Positions 1 to 7,449 of a stretch of 10,272 nt of DNA are shown one piece after another. Each line of letters starts with the position of its first letter. Position 1 is the stretch's first letter. The notes below the pieces were generated by a model, which did no database searches, was not told where the DNA came from, and was given only the letters and a program-made list of their open reading frames with translations. The stretch is taken from contig CAIXUE010000133.1 in assembly GCA_903922545.1 (NCBI GenBank), positions 1 to 10,272 of the forward strand, given 5' to 3'. The stretch comes from an uncultured Alphaproteobacteria bacterium. GTDB lineage: Bacteria > Pseudomonadota > Alphaproteobacteria > Micropepsales > Micropepsaceae. The position numbers and the translations under genes were made by a program.

Positions 1-33
1 CAGTTGCGCGAGCAGTCACAGAATGTCGAATGA
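1..33 (+). CDS. YicC/YloC family protein, C-terminal end only
   Basis: Only the last ten codons and a TGA stop are in the window, reading QLREQSQNVE. YicC/YloC proteins (stress-linked family with endoribonuclease activity) characteristically end in a motif close to MREQ(V/I)QNIE, and yicC commonly sits just upstream of gmk in proteobacteria. The match to this short tail and the position before gmk are the whole basis of the call. Nothing can be said about the rest of the protein. The stop codon is followed at once by the hairpin repeat that fills the gap to gmk. Confidence 0.7.
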   Translation, partial: QLREQSQNVE

Positions 34-99
34 GCGCCGGCCAGAAAAAGTGGGAGGAGCGCAGCGACGAACCGGTTTTTCGTTCGGCCGCGCGACCAA
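32..99 (+). repeat. Hairpin-forming intergenic repeat, copy 1 (yicC-gmk gap)
   Basis: This is the first of two closely similar copies; the second is at 2468-2536 on the - strand. Outer arms CGGCC (38-42) and GGCCG (86-90) pair, as do GAAAAA (44-49) and TTTTTC (76-81), leaving a GC-rich apex at 50-75. The copy begins inside the yicC stop codon (TGAGCG) and ends with GGCCGCGCGACCAA (86-99), three bases before the gmk ATG. Blocks shared with copy 2 include GGCCAG, AAAAGTG, GCGCAGCG, CGGTTTT and the full 14-base right end. An SD-like GGAGG lies in the apex at 53-57. Function is unknown. It could be a REP-like mobile palindrome, an RNA element in the 5' leader of gmk, or an attenuator. Confidence 0.75.
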
Positions 100-102
100 A
101 AT

Positions 103-729
103 ATGAGTGAGATCGTAAGACGCGGCTTGATGCTGGTGCTGTCTTCGCCTTCGGGTGCGGGCAAGACCACCTTGTCGCGCCGGTTGCTGGAATCTGATCC
201 CGCCATCAGCATGAGTGTGTCGGTTACCACCCGCCAGCCCCGCAAAGGCGAGGAAGAGGGCAAGGATTATTTCTTTGTCTCCCCCAGCATGTTTGAAGGC
301 ATGGTGAAGGGCAGTGCTTTTCTGGAGCACGCCACGGTGTTCGAGAACAGTTACGGCACGCCCAGGGAGCCGGTGATGCTGGCGCTGGCGGAAGGCAAGG
401 ACGTGCTGTTCGACATTGACTGGCAGGGCACCCAGCAGCTGCGCCAGCAGGCGGGCGATGACCTGGTGAGCATTTTCGTGTTGCCGCCCAGCCATGACGA
501 ACTGGAACGGCGGCTCAGGGCCCGCGCCCAGGATTCCGAAGCGGTGGTGGCCGCGCGCATGGCCCGGGCCGGCAATGAGATCAGCCATTGGGCCGAATAT
601 GACTACGTGGTGGTCAATGACGACCTGGACGCCGCGCTGGAAAAGATCAAAACCATTTTGGCGGCGGAGCGCATGAAGCGCGGACGCCAAACCGGTGTAA
701 CGGCGTTCGTCAACAAGCTAATCAGCTAG
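103..729 (+). CDS. gmk: Guanylate kinase
   Basis: Cytoplasmic enzyme that phosphorylates GMP (and dGMP) to GDP with ATP, a required step in making GTP. The 208-residue product has the usual bacterial Gmk length. The P-loop [10 protein letters not shown] is at residues 14-23 with Lys21. The guanylate kinase signature follows at about 42-58 ([17 protein letters not shown]), carrying the GMP-contact residues. [10 protein letters not shown] comes next, then a C-terminal helix-rich segment. The ATG at 103 fits family N-termini (short lead, then [13 protein letters not shown]). No Shine-Dalgarno sequence lies just before it; the leader is the hairpin repeat at 32-99. It probably shares a transcript with yicC. 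Its last 12 bases overlap the end of rsmA on the other strand, leaving no room for a terminator between the two genes. Confidence 0.97.
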   Translation: MSEIVRRGLMLVLSSPSGAGKTTLSRRLLESDPAISMSVSVTTRQPRKGEEEGKDYFFVSPSMFEGMVKGSAFLEHATVFENSYGTPREPVMLALAEGKDVLFDIDWQGTQQLRQQAGDDLVSIFVLPPSHDELERRLRARAQDSEAVVAARMARAGNEISHWAEYDYVVVNDDLDAALEKIKTILAAERMKRGRQTGVTAFVNKLIS

Positions 730-1545
730 CGCGCGGGCGAGAGCCGCGAACTGCTTGACGTCGAGTTGTTCGGCGCGGGCGGTGGGGTCAATCCCGGCTT
801 TTTCCAGCAAGCCTTCTCCCCCCAGGCTTTTCAGGCTTTGGCGCAGCATCTTGCGGCGCTGGCCGAAAGCGGCGGCGGTGACACGTTCCAGGTTTGCGAG
901 TGTGCAGGGCGCCACCGGCTGGGGCAGGGGTTCCAGCCGCACGATGGAGGATGTCACCGAAGGCGGCGGCACAAAGGCGCCGCGGTTCACGTCAAACAGG
1001 ATTTTGGCCTTGGTGCGCCAGCCCGCCAGCACCGAAAGGCGGCCATAATGTTCACTGTCCGGTTTGGCGATGATGCGTTGGGCCACTTCCTTCTGAAACA
1101 TAAGTGTCAGGCTGGACCAGAAGGATGGCCAGGTTTCGCTGGACAACCATTTGATCAGCAGAGCCGTGCCGACATTGTAGGGCAGGTTGGCGGCGATGTG
1201 GGCGCCTTTGGGCAGGATTGCGGTTTCATCCATTTCCATGGCGTCGGCTGAGATGACTTCCAGCTTGCCAGGCCAGGCGGCGGCGATATCGGCCAGCGCC
1301 GCCAGGCAGCGCTGATCCCGTTCCACCGCGATGACTTTGGCGGCGCCCTCCATCAAAAGGGCGCGGGTGAGGCCGCCGGGGCCGGGGCCGACTTCATAGA
1401 TGACGGCGTCTTTTGCGCCCGCGGCGCGGGCGATCTTTCGCGTCAGATTGAGGTCGAGCAGGAAGTTCTGGCCCAGGGATTTTTTTGCCGCCAGGCCGTG
1501 TGCCGCAATCACGTCCCGCAAGGGAGGGAGATTGTCGTTATCCAT
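718..1545 (-). CDS. rsmA: 16S rRNA (adenine(1518)-N(6)/adenine(1519)-N(6))-dimethyltransferase
   Basis: RsmA (KsgA) uses S-adenosylmethionine to dimethylate two neighbouring adenines in the 3' hairpin of 16S rRNA during late assembly of the small ribosomal subunit. The 275-residue product is typical. It has KKSLGQNFL (residues 21-29), the SAM-binding motif [12 protein letters not shown] (50-60), the acidic motif II AVERD (73-77), the catalytic motif IV NLPY (120-123), and the C-terminal [13 protein letters not shown] that is standard for the family. The ATG lies inside the end of pdxA: the 8 bases ATGGATAA contain both the rsmA start and the pdxA stop. This suggests translational coupling, and only a weak SD (GCAGAG) is visible. 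It is the last gene of the - strand run and converges on gmk with a 12-base overlap. Confidence 0.97.
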   Translation of the reverse strand: MDNDNLPPLRDVIAAHGLAAKKSLGQNFLLDLNLTRKIARAAGAKDAVIYEVGPGPGGLTRALLMEGAAKVIAVERDQRCLAALADIAAAWPGKLEVISADAMEMDETAILPKGAHIAANLPYNVGTALLIKWLSSETWPSFWSSLTLMFQKEVAQRIIAKPDSEHYGRLSVLAGWRTKAKILFDVNRGAFVPPPSVTSSIVRLEPLPQPVAPCTLANLERVTAAAFGQRRKMLRQSLKSLGGEGLLEKAGIDPTARAEQLDVKQFAALARALAD

Positions 1546-2467
1546 CGGCTCTGCGATCCGCCATATCCGCCGCCATGCGGATGGCAGCGATCATGCTGCG
1601 GGCGTCGGCCTTGCCCTTGCCGGCAATGTCGAAGGCGGTGCCATGGTCGGGCGAGGTTCGCACAATGGGCAGGCCTAACGTGACATTCACCCCGTCCCAG
1701 AAGCTGAGGGTCTTGATCGGGATCAGGCCCTGGTCGTGATACATGGCCAGCACCGCGTCATAGGCGCCGCGCGCTTCATCGTGAAACAGGGTATCTGCCG
1801 AATGCGGCCCGGTGACATGCAGGCCTTTGGCGCGGAGCGCGGCGATGGCGGGCGCGATAATCGCTTCTTCCTCGCCGCCCAGCACGCCGTCTTCGCCGGC
1901 ATGGGGGTTGAGCCCGGCCACCGCCAGTCGGGGATGGGCGATGCCGAAATCGCGCGCCAAGGCGTCAAGAATGATCTGGGCTGTGGCGATAATGCCGTCG
2001 GCGGTGATCAGCCCTGGCACCCGGGCCAGCGGCACATGAATGACCAGCGGCACCACCCGCAGCTTGTCGCTGGCCAGCATCATCACGGCGCGTTTGGTCC
2101 CGCTGAGGGCGGCCAGAAATTCGGTATGGCCGGGATGGGGAAAGCCCGCGCCCGCCAGCACCGCTTTGTGGATGGGGGCGGTGACAAGGGCTGCGGCTTC
2201 ACCGGCAAGGCAGGCTTTCACAGCGATCTCGATCGCCTCAATCACCGCTGGGGCGTTGGCAGAGCTGGGCTTGCCGGGCAGGGCGTTGACGGATGCTTTG
2301 GTGGCGATCAGCGCATCTTTGCGGGTGGCGAAGACAGTGGCATCGCCCACCAGCTTCAAAGGATGGTCGCCGATTTTACCGTCCAGCGCGGTGAAAGCAG
2401 CCAGCGCCACTTCCGGACCGATGCCGGAAGGCTCGCCCATGGTAATTAGTATTGGAAGGTTATTCAT
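1538..2467 (-). CDS. pdxA: 4-hydroxythreonine-4-phosphate dehydrogenase
   Basis: PdxA oxidises 4-phosphohydroxy-L-threonine with NAD(P) in the DXP-dependent route to pyridoxal 5'-phosphate, supplying the amino ketone that PdxJ condenses. The 309-residue protein starts [19 protein letters not shown], with the family motif GEPSGIGPE at 11-19. The three metal-binding histidines are H144 (VIHVPL), H189 (NPHAGE) and H244 (MYHDQG). Their spacing of 45 and 55 residues equals that of E. coli H166, H211 and H266. GHTEFL (113-118) and the C-terminal [15 protein letters not shown] segment are also present. The start ATG follows directly on the hairpin repeat, with no SD close by. It lies downstream of surA, in the same order as in E. 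coli (surA-pdxA-rsmA), and overlaps rsmA by 8 bases. Confidence 0.97.
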   Translation of the reverse strand: MNNLPILITMGEPSGIGPEVALAAFTALDGKIGDHPLKLVGDATVFATRKDALIATKASVNALPGKPSSANAPAVIEAIEIAVKACLAGEAAALVTAPIHKAVLAGAGFPHPGHTEFLAALSGTKRAVMMLASDKLRVVPLVIHVPLARVPGLITADGIIATAQIILDALARDFGIAHPRLAVAGLNPHAGEDGVLGGEEEAIIAPAIAALRAKGLHVTGPHSADTLFHDEARGAYDAVLAMYHDQGLIPIKTLSFWDGVNVTLGLPIVRTSPDHGTAFDIAGKGKADARSMIAAIRMAADMADRRADG

Positions 2468-2536
2468 TGGTCGCGCGGCCTACGGAAAACCGTTCCGGGC
2501 GCTGCGCGCCCTCCACACTTTTCCTGGCCGTCGCTC
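2468..2536 (-). repeat. Hairpin-forming intergenic repeat, copy 2 (surA-pdxA gap)
   Basis: Read on the - strand, this copy matches the one before gmk over its whole length and in the same orientation relative to transcription. Outer arms lie at 2526-2530 and 2476-2480 (CGGCC/GGCCG), with inner arms at 2519-2524 and 2484-2489 (GGAAAA/TTTTCC). Copy 1 has GAAAAA/TTTTTC at the same place, so one A-T pair has become G-C with both sides changed. A second perfect stem, GGGCGC/GCGCCC with a 3-base loop, sits in the apex at 2497-2511. The copy starts two bases after the surA stop codon and ends at the pdxA ATG. The conserved GGAGG (2510-2514) is partly inside the apical stem. Confidence 0.75.
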
Positions 2537-2538
2537 CG

Positions 2539-3990
2539 TTACCGGACTTCGACATCGGCGTCGCGCTTGAGATCGCGCATATAGCGCTGCGCCAGGGCCG
2601 AGATCTGCTGGTCGAACAATTCCGCCTCAACCTGGTCGCGGGTCGGCACGGCAAAGACGTGCTGTTCCTCAATCCGCTTGTCGCAGCGGGCGATCAATTC
2701 GACGCCGGCATCCGACAGCACGGGCAGGGTGGTTTCACCCGGATGGGTCGTGGCCAGGGCTTTCTGGATGTCGGGCGCCAGGTCGGCGGGCTTCATGGTG
2801 CCCAGATCCATATAGACCGAGCCCTTCATTTTTTCGGAAAGAACCTTCAGGGCGTCGCAGCCATTGAAGGCGGCGCGGATCTGCATGGCGGCCTGCATCG
2901 CGCCATCGGTGTATTCCTTGGGGGGATTGACGCCCAGGGGCAGCAGCAGTCGGGCCAGCGCCAGGCTGGCATTGGGATCGGTTGCGGCGGTGGGAATGGC
3001 GGTGATCTTGGTGCCCGCCGGTTCCTGGCGGCCCTGCAGATACAGAATGAAATAGCCGCCGGCCGAACGGATGGGGCTGGACAGATCGCCGGTGGTCATT
3101 TTCTCCAGCGCGGCGTTAAGTTCGGGCGCCAGCTGTCCGTCAAACACCCAGCCGATGGCGCCGCCCCGCGCCGCCGCCGGATTCTGGCTGACCTGATGGG
3201 CCATGGCGTCGAAACGGGCGCCGCCCTTGATCTGCTCGATGATGTCTTGCGCATTCTTGAACACGGCGGCATCGGCTTGCGGGTTTGACACCGGCAGGAA
3301 GATTTCGCTTACCGCAAAGTGCGGACGGTTGGCGCCGTCCACCTGGCGCATATATTCGGCGTCAATCTGGGCGGGGGTGATGTTCACCCGGTCGGCATAT
3401 TCGTTCTGCACCGTTTTCTGCCAGGCGATCTGGGCGGTGATCTGGGAACGCAGCGCCAATTCGCTGGAGCCGGCCTGGGCCAGAACGCCGCGCAACTGAT
3501 CGATATTGATCTGGTTCTGGTCCAGCAGCGCATTGACCGCCTTGTCCACTTCGGTGGGGCTGACGGTGATGCTTTTCTTCTGCGCTTCCTGCAGGCGGAT
3601 TTTTTCGTCTTCCAGATCCTGCAGGCGGGCGATGCGGATTTTCTTCAGATCATCGGCGCTGGGCTGCAGATTGTTGACGGCGACGAACAGCGCCACGCGC
3701 TGGCGCAGTTCGAAGTCGGAAATGGATTCGTCATTCACCGTGGCGGCGATGCCGTCGGTGTCGTCCACATTGGCCTTGTCGGTGGCGTCGATGGTCGGCG
3801 CCAGCGCGGCGACCGCGGTGTTGGCGGAGGCAGGCGCGGCGGCGGCCGACGGAGCCGCGCTGGGCGCAGCGGCAGTGCTTGTTGCCGGCGCGGCGGTGGG
3901 CGGGGTGGCATCCTGGGCTTGCAGCGGCATGGCCGCGCTCAAAAGCCCGGCGGATACCAGCAGCAGGGTTTTTGCGATGCGTTTCTTCAA
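2539..3990 (-). CDS. surA: SurA-like periplasmic peptidyl-prolyl isomerase / chaperone
   Basis: Likely periplasmic chaperone for outer-membrane barrel proteins. With a TTG start at 3988-3990 the product is 483 residues. It has a signal peptide (KKR, a hydrophobic core, cleavage after about residue 25, PLQA/QD), then an Ala/Pro/Thr-rich linker (about 26-70). A SurA N-terminal domain follows (about 79-210, VNDESISDFELRQRV onward), then one recognisable parvulin domain (about 225-320, with GGAIGWVFDGQLAPEL and SAGGYFILYL). A second, diverged parvulin-like segment spans about 343-440. The frame is also open to a GTG at 4060-4062 (507 residues) and contains a GTG at 4018-4020. I prefer TTG because GGGA lies 8 bases upstream and it gives a compact signal peptide. 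Position between lptD and pdxA matches E. coli surA. Function is firm at family level; the exact start is not. Confidence 0.88.
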   Translation of the reverse strand: MKKRIAKTLLLVSAGLLSAAMPLQAQDATPPTAAPATSTAAAPSAAPSAAAAPASANTAVAALAPTIDATDKANVDDTDGIAATVNDESISDFELRQRVALFVAVNNLQPSADDLKKIRIARLQDLEDEKIRLQEAQKKSITVSPTEVDKAVNALLDQNQINIDQLRGVLAQAGSSELALRSQITAQIAWQKTVQNEYADRVNITPAQIDAEYMRQVDGANRPHFAVSEIFLPVSNPQADAAVFKNAQDIIEQIKGGARFDAMAHQVSQNPAAARGGAIGWVFDGQLAPELNAALEKMTTGDLSSPIRSAGGYFILYLQGRQEPAGTKITAIPTAATDPNASLALARLLLPLGVNPPKEYTDGAMQAAMQIRAAFNGCDALKVLSEKMKGSVYMDLGTMKPADLAPDIQKALATTHPGETTLPVLSDAGVELIARCDKRIEEQHVFAVPTRDQVEAELFDQQISALAQRYMRDLKRDADVEVR

Positions 3991-4062
3991 TTTCGTATTC
4001 CCGTTCCGGTCCGTCTTCACGGACTGGCGCGCCGATCCAACAATGCCCCTAACCCGCTGCAC

Positions 4063-4090
4063 AGAATAAGGATTTTAGCGCGCCGATCAA
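4063..4090 (-). promoter_or_regulatory. Candidate promoter for surA-pdxA-rsmA
   Basis: In the gap between lptD and surA the - strand reads TTGATC (4085-4090), a 16-base spacer, then TATTCT (4063-4068). Each hexamer matches the sigma-70 type consensus at four of six positions. Transcription would begin near 4056, giving a leader of about 65 bases before the preferred TTG start of surA. An 11-base direct repeat flanks it: on the + strand GCGCGCCGATC at 4027-4037 and again at 4078-4088. The second copy overlaps the -35 element, so the pair could be operator sites. Both ideas rest on pattern reading only. Confidence 0.33.
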
Positions 4091-4108
4091 GGCCGCGCGC
4101 GCCCGGGA

Positions 4109-6361
4109 TTACGGATGGCTGGAGGAATTGAAGACGTTTTTGGGGAACAGGCTGAAGGGTTGCACCGGCTGATCCCCGGTTTTCAGGGAAAAACGCAGGA
4201 CCACCGAGGTGGAGGGCGGAACGCCCAAAATCGCGTCAAAGGTATATTTGCGCCGGTAGGCCAGGGAGATCGCCAGGCATTCATCTTCGTAACCCAGGCC
4301 ATATTCGGTATCGAGCATCTGGCCGGCTTCCAGGTCGCGCTCGATGGCGGCGAAAGCCTGCCAGTTCTGGTAAAAATTGATGTCGGCCTGGGCGTTGATC
4401 TGTTCACGGCTGGGCAATCCTTCGGTCACTTCCGCGACAGGCAGGCGCAGATAGCTGATCTGAAGCGAGGAGCGGCCATAGGAGGCGGTAATGTAATCTT
4501 CATGCCGCTGGATCGAACCGTTCTGCGGATCGAAATCCATCCGGTCGGTGAAGTCGATATGCGGGAATTTCACCGTCACCCGCCCCACGATATCGGAATC
4601 CTTGTTGGTGTTGCCGGTGAGCGCCGAGAAAACCGGATCGGGCTTGAGGCGATAGGTCTGGCCGATCAGGCCCTGGATTTCGCCGCCCGTGAACAGCGCG
4701 TCGCCGATGAAACCGACATTGGCGCGCGGTCCGCTTTCCACCAGGTAATAGCCGGGGAACTGGTTGAAGCTGAAAATATTATTGTCATCCAGTTCAAAGC
4801 TGTTGGTGTCCTTGATCGGCAGGCCCGAAGGATTGCCGCCATAAGGCTGGGCGATGAATTGCGCCAGCGGCTCCAGCAGATAGGAACGGCCGGCGCCGCC
4901 GCTGGCGATGAAAGGCCAGCGCCAGTCCAGCGCCACATAGGGAATGCCGCGGGTGAAGGAAAAGCTTTTGGTCGGCACGTTCGGGAAATCCGCCACGTCA
5001 TTGTTCTGCAGGTGATAGAAATCGCCGCGCGCATCGGCCACCAGGGTCCAGAGCTGGCCGCCGCCGAAAATCATGGGCACGCGCCAGTCCATCTGGCCGG
5101 TGACGCGCTGGCTGTCGGGCCCTTCGCTGCGCGCCAGCGAGGCGCTGGTGAGATCAAAGCGGAACTGCCCGCCGAAGATGTTGTTGCTGGGGATATAGTT
5201 GAAATCCACTTCCGGCAGCACATAGGGGATGGTGCGCTGATTGTCGGTGGAGCGCAGGCCCTGGAAATAATAACCGGTGATGAAAAAGCGGCTGCGGCCG
5301 AAATCGTCTTCCACGAACAGGTCGTTCACCAGCCGGTCGAGATAGGAAATATCGTAGAAGCGCATATAGCCGGCATTGTTGGTGAGCTGGGCGTCAAAGC
5401 CGGTGCGCCAGGTGTCGTCGATGCCGATGCGGCCCGAGCCGAACAGATGATCGTAGAATTGGGACTTGCCGGCCGGGCCGCTGAGGCCGCCTTCGGGATT
5501 GTCGGCAACGGAGCCCTGCAACCACAAACCGCCATCATTCCAGCGGGCGCGGTATTCGCTTTCCAGCAATTCGCCGCCCATGGTTGAGAATTGCGGCGCC
5601 AGGGTCAGGTCGTTGGTGGGCGACAGAGCGATATAATAGGGAATGCGCGCTAAATAGCCGATCTTGGTGGAATTGCCGACGTCAGGCGCCAGAAAGCCGC
5701 TGGCATATTTCACCGTGGGATCAGGCTCGGTGAGGATGGGCGTGTACAGCACCGGCACGCCCAGCAAATCCACGGTGGCATCGGTGAAGTGAATGCGGTG
5801 GGTGTTCTGGTCATAGACGACGCGCTCGGCCTTGACTTGCCAGAGGGGTGTGCGCTGGCCGGGCTTGTCGCAGATTTTGCAGGGGCTGTAGACCGAATTG
5901 TTGGCGATGACGAAACGGTCCTGCACGCGCTGGGCGTTGACCGCGGCCAGCCGCCCATTCTTGCCGATCAAGGCGCCGAAGCCGGCCAGTGCGCCGTCGC
6001 GCATATGGTCGGTCAGCACGACATGGTCGGCGAAGGCGACATTGCCCTTGGTGTCGGTGATGCTGACATGGCCGTTGGCGGTGACTTTGTCACTGTCCTG
6101 GTCGTAAACGACATTGTCGGAATCCAGGATGCGGCCTTCATCCACGATCTCGACATGACCCTGTGCGGTCACGCTGTGCGCCCCGCCATCATAGATGATC
6201 TGGTCGGCCTGCAGCAGGATCGGGGTTTTGTCTTTCACGCCGCCGGCGTTTACGGGCGCGGCAGCTTTGAGCGCAGCAGGCACCTGTGCCTGCGAAGCCC
6301 CGAGGGGGCTGAAAACCGCAAGCGGCAGAAGCGCGGCGGAAAGAAGAAGCCGGCGCCTCAT
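4109..6361 (-). CDS. lptD: LPS assembly outer-membrane protein LptD
   Basis: LptD is the outer-membrane beta-barrel that, with lipoprotein LptE, inserts lipopolysaccharide into the outer leaflet. The 750-residue product has a signal peptide (MRRRLLLSAALLPLAVF, cleavage near residues 24-26) and an OstA/LptA-like beta-jellyroll domain (about 47-210, with repeated LQADQIIYDGG and SDNVVYDQDSDKVTANGHV strands). The rest is a long barrel region rich in aromatic, Asp and Asn strands. Cysteines are C161 and C164 (SPCKIC) and C695 (DEC). E. coli LptD has four and forms two inter-domain disulfides, so at most one is possible here. The ATG overlaps the lptG stop as ATGA. A strong AGGAGG (6366-6371 on the - strand) precedes it by 4 bases. 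lptB, lptA, lptC and lptE are not in the window. Confidence 0.96.
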   Translation of the reverse strand: MRRRLLLSAALLPLAVFSPLGASQAQVPAALKAAAPVNAGGVKDKTPILLQADQIIYDGGAHSVTAQGHVEIVDEGRILDSDNVVYDQDSDKVTANGHVSITDTKGNVAFADHVVLTDHMRDGALAGFGALIGKNGRLAAVNAQRVQDRFVIANNSVYSPCKICDKPGQRTPLWQVKAERVVYDQNTHRIHFTDATVDLLGVPVLYTPILTEPDPTVKYASGFLAPDVGNSTKIGYLARIPYYIALSPTNDLTLAPQFSTMGGELLESEYRARWNDGGLWLQGSVADNPEGGLSGPAGKSQFYDHLFGSGRIGIDDTWRTGFDAQLTNNAGYMRFYDISYLDRLVNDLFVEDDFGRSRFFITGYYFQGLRSTDNQRTIPYVLPEVDFNYIPSNNIFGGQFRFDLTSASLARSEGPDSQRVTGQMDWRVPMIFGGGQLWTLVADARGDFYHLQNNDVADFPNVPTKSFSFTRGIPYVALDWRWPFIASGGAGRSYLLEPLAQFIAQPYGGNPSGLPIKDTNSFELDDNNIFSFNQFPGYYLVESGPRANVGFIGDALFTGGEIQGLIGQTYRLKPDPVFSALTGNTNKDSDIVGRVTVKFPHIDFTDRMDFDPQNGSIQRHEDYITASYGRSSLQISYLRLPVAEVTEGLPSREQINAQADINFYQNWQAFAAIERDLEAGQMLDTEYGLGYEDECLAISLAYRRKYTFDAILGVPPSTSVVLRFSLKTGDQPVQPFSLFPKNVFNSSSHP

Positions 6362-7449
6362 CCATCCTCCTGATTGAAGACCAGCGTCATGCCGATAAAG
6401 ATGGAAGCGATGGCGGGCGCGCTGGCGGCCAGCAGAATGGGCAGCGCGCCGGACTGGCCCATCACCTGGGTCATGTCGCTGAAGAAATAGACCCCGAAAC
6501 CGCAGGCGGCGCTGAGCAGGATCACCCGCACGATGCTGCCGCCGCGCGCCGAATGCAGCGAGAAGCTGGCGGCCATGAACACCATGGCGGCGAACAGGAT
6601 GGGCAAGGCATAGAGCGTGTAGAGATAAAGTTCGTAGCGCACCGCCGAAAAGCCGGCGGCCTGGGCGGCGCGGATGAAGCCGGGCAGGTCCCAGAAGGAC
6701 ATGGCGTCGGGCGAGGTGGAAATTTCCTGAATCTGCGCCGGGTTCAGTGTGGTGGGCAGGGCGAAGCTGGAATAATGTTTTGGCGAGCCCGCTGCGCCGG
6801 AGACATAAGCGTCGGACAGCATCCAGACATTTTCGCCCAGCTGCGCGGATTTGGCGTCGATGCGGCCAACGAATTTGTCGTTGGCGCCATAGCGGAACAC
6901 GATCACATCTTCCAGATGTTCGCCCTGGTCGGCGACATGCAGGGCATGGATCACCGATTGCTGGCTTTCATCGCCCTGGCGCAGCCACAGCCCGTTCTGG
7001 GACACCGAAAGCTGCGAGGCTTCGCCCTTGATGTAGCGCGCTTCCAGTCCGGCGAATTCGGTGAACATGCGCGAGGAAAGCGGCGTGAAGGCTGTCACCG
7101 CCACCACGCCGATCAGGGTCGCCACCGCCAGAGGCGGCAGCATGAAATCCCAGGCCGAGACGCCCGCGGCGCGCGCCGCCACAAGTTCCTGGCTGCGCGA
7201 CAGGCGCACAAACGTAAAGACGCCGCCCAGCAGAATGGCAAAAGGCATCATCTTCTGGCCCAGATCGGGCAATTGCAGGACCGCCATGCCGACCACCACG
7301 GCGGTTGAGACATCATGGCCGGCGGTGCGGTTGAGCAGATCGACGATATCGATGGAAAAGGCGATCGCCAGAAAGCCGGTATAGACCACCGCGACGCCCA
7401 GAAAGAATTGCAGCGCCAGATAGCGATAGAGAGTCCAGGACCAGCTCAT
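6358..7449 (-). CDS. lptG: LPS export ABC transporter permease LptG
   Basis: One of two inner-membrane permease subunits of the LptB2FG transporter, which extracts lipopolysaccharide and passes it to the LptC-LptA bridge. The 363-residue protein has the YjgP/YjgQ layout: three N-terminal membrane helices (about 11-33, 60-82, 101-121), a periplasmic beta-jellyroll (about 125-270), and three C-terminal helices (about 276-297, 306-325, 334-357). Family features include LPDLGQKMMPFAILLGGVFTF and RSQELVAARAAGVS (85-98), the cytoplasmic coupling segment that contacts LptB. The NPAQI...SFWDLPGFIR segment near 236-260 separates it from LptF. Its ATG overlaps the lptF stop (ATGA), with GAGG 6 bases upstream. 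Its stop overlaps the lptD start in the same way, so the three genes are probably translationally coupled. Confidence 0.96.
   Translation of the reverse strand: MSWSWTLYRYLALQFFLGVAVVYTGFLAIAFSIDIVDLLNRTAGHDVSTAVVVGMAVLQLPDLGQKMMPFAILLGGVFTFVRLSRSQELVAARAAGVSAWDFMLPPLAVATLIGVVAVTAFTPLSSRMFTEFAGLEARYIKGEASQLSVSQNGLWLRQGDESQQSVIHALHVADQGEHLEDVIVFRYGANDKFVGRIDAKSAQLGENVWMLSDAYVSGAAGSPKHYSSFALPTTLNPAQIQEISTSPDAMSFWDLPGFIRAAQAAGFSAVRYELYLYTLYALPILFAAMVFMAASFSLHSARGGSIVRVILLSAACGFGVYFFSDMTQVMGQSGALPILLAASAPAIASIFIGMTLVFNQEDG

Noticed and set aside
16..690. 224-codon open frame on the - strand opposite gmk
   Set aside because: It lies wholly antisense to gmk and the repeat, with no recognisable domain. 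It is a GC-bias shadow.
1736..2449. 237-codon + strand frame opposite pdxA, and similar frames opposite lptG, lptF and pepA
   Set aside because: All are antisense to genes with complete motif sets, and none shows a credible domain or ribosome binding site.
3991..4062. Longer surA starting at GTG 4060-4062 (24 extra codons)
   Set aside because: It would put a long polar stretch before the signal peptide and would overlap the candidate promoter region. No SD precedes it. A start at GTG 4018-4020 remains possible but also lacks an SD.
4083..4108. GC-rich inverted sequence after the lptD stop considered as a terminator
   Set aside because: The stem is imperfect (about five pairs then a mismatch) and no run of Ts follows on the - strand. 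The GCGCGC runs look like simple GC bias.
4115..5587. Long open frame of 490 codons on the + strand opposite lptD
   Set aside because: It is antisense to a clear LptD. Its composition (many Ala, Gly, His, Gln and Val residues) is typical of the complement of GC-rich codons, and it shows no recognisable family motif.
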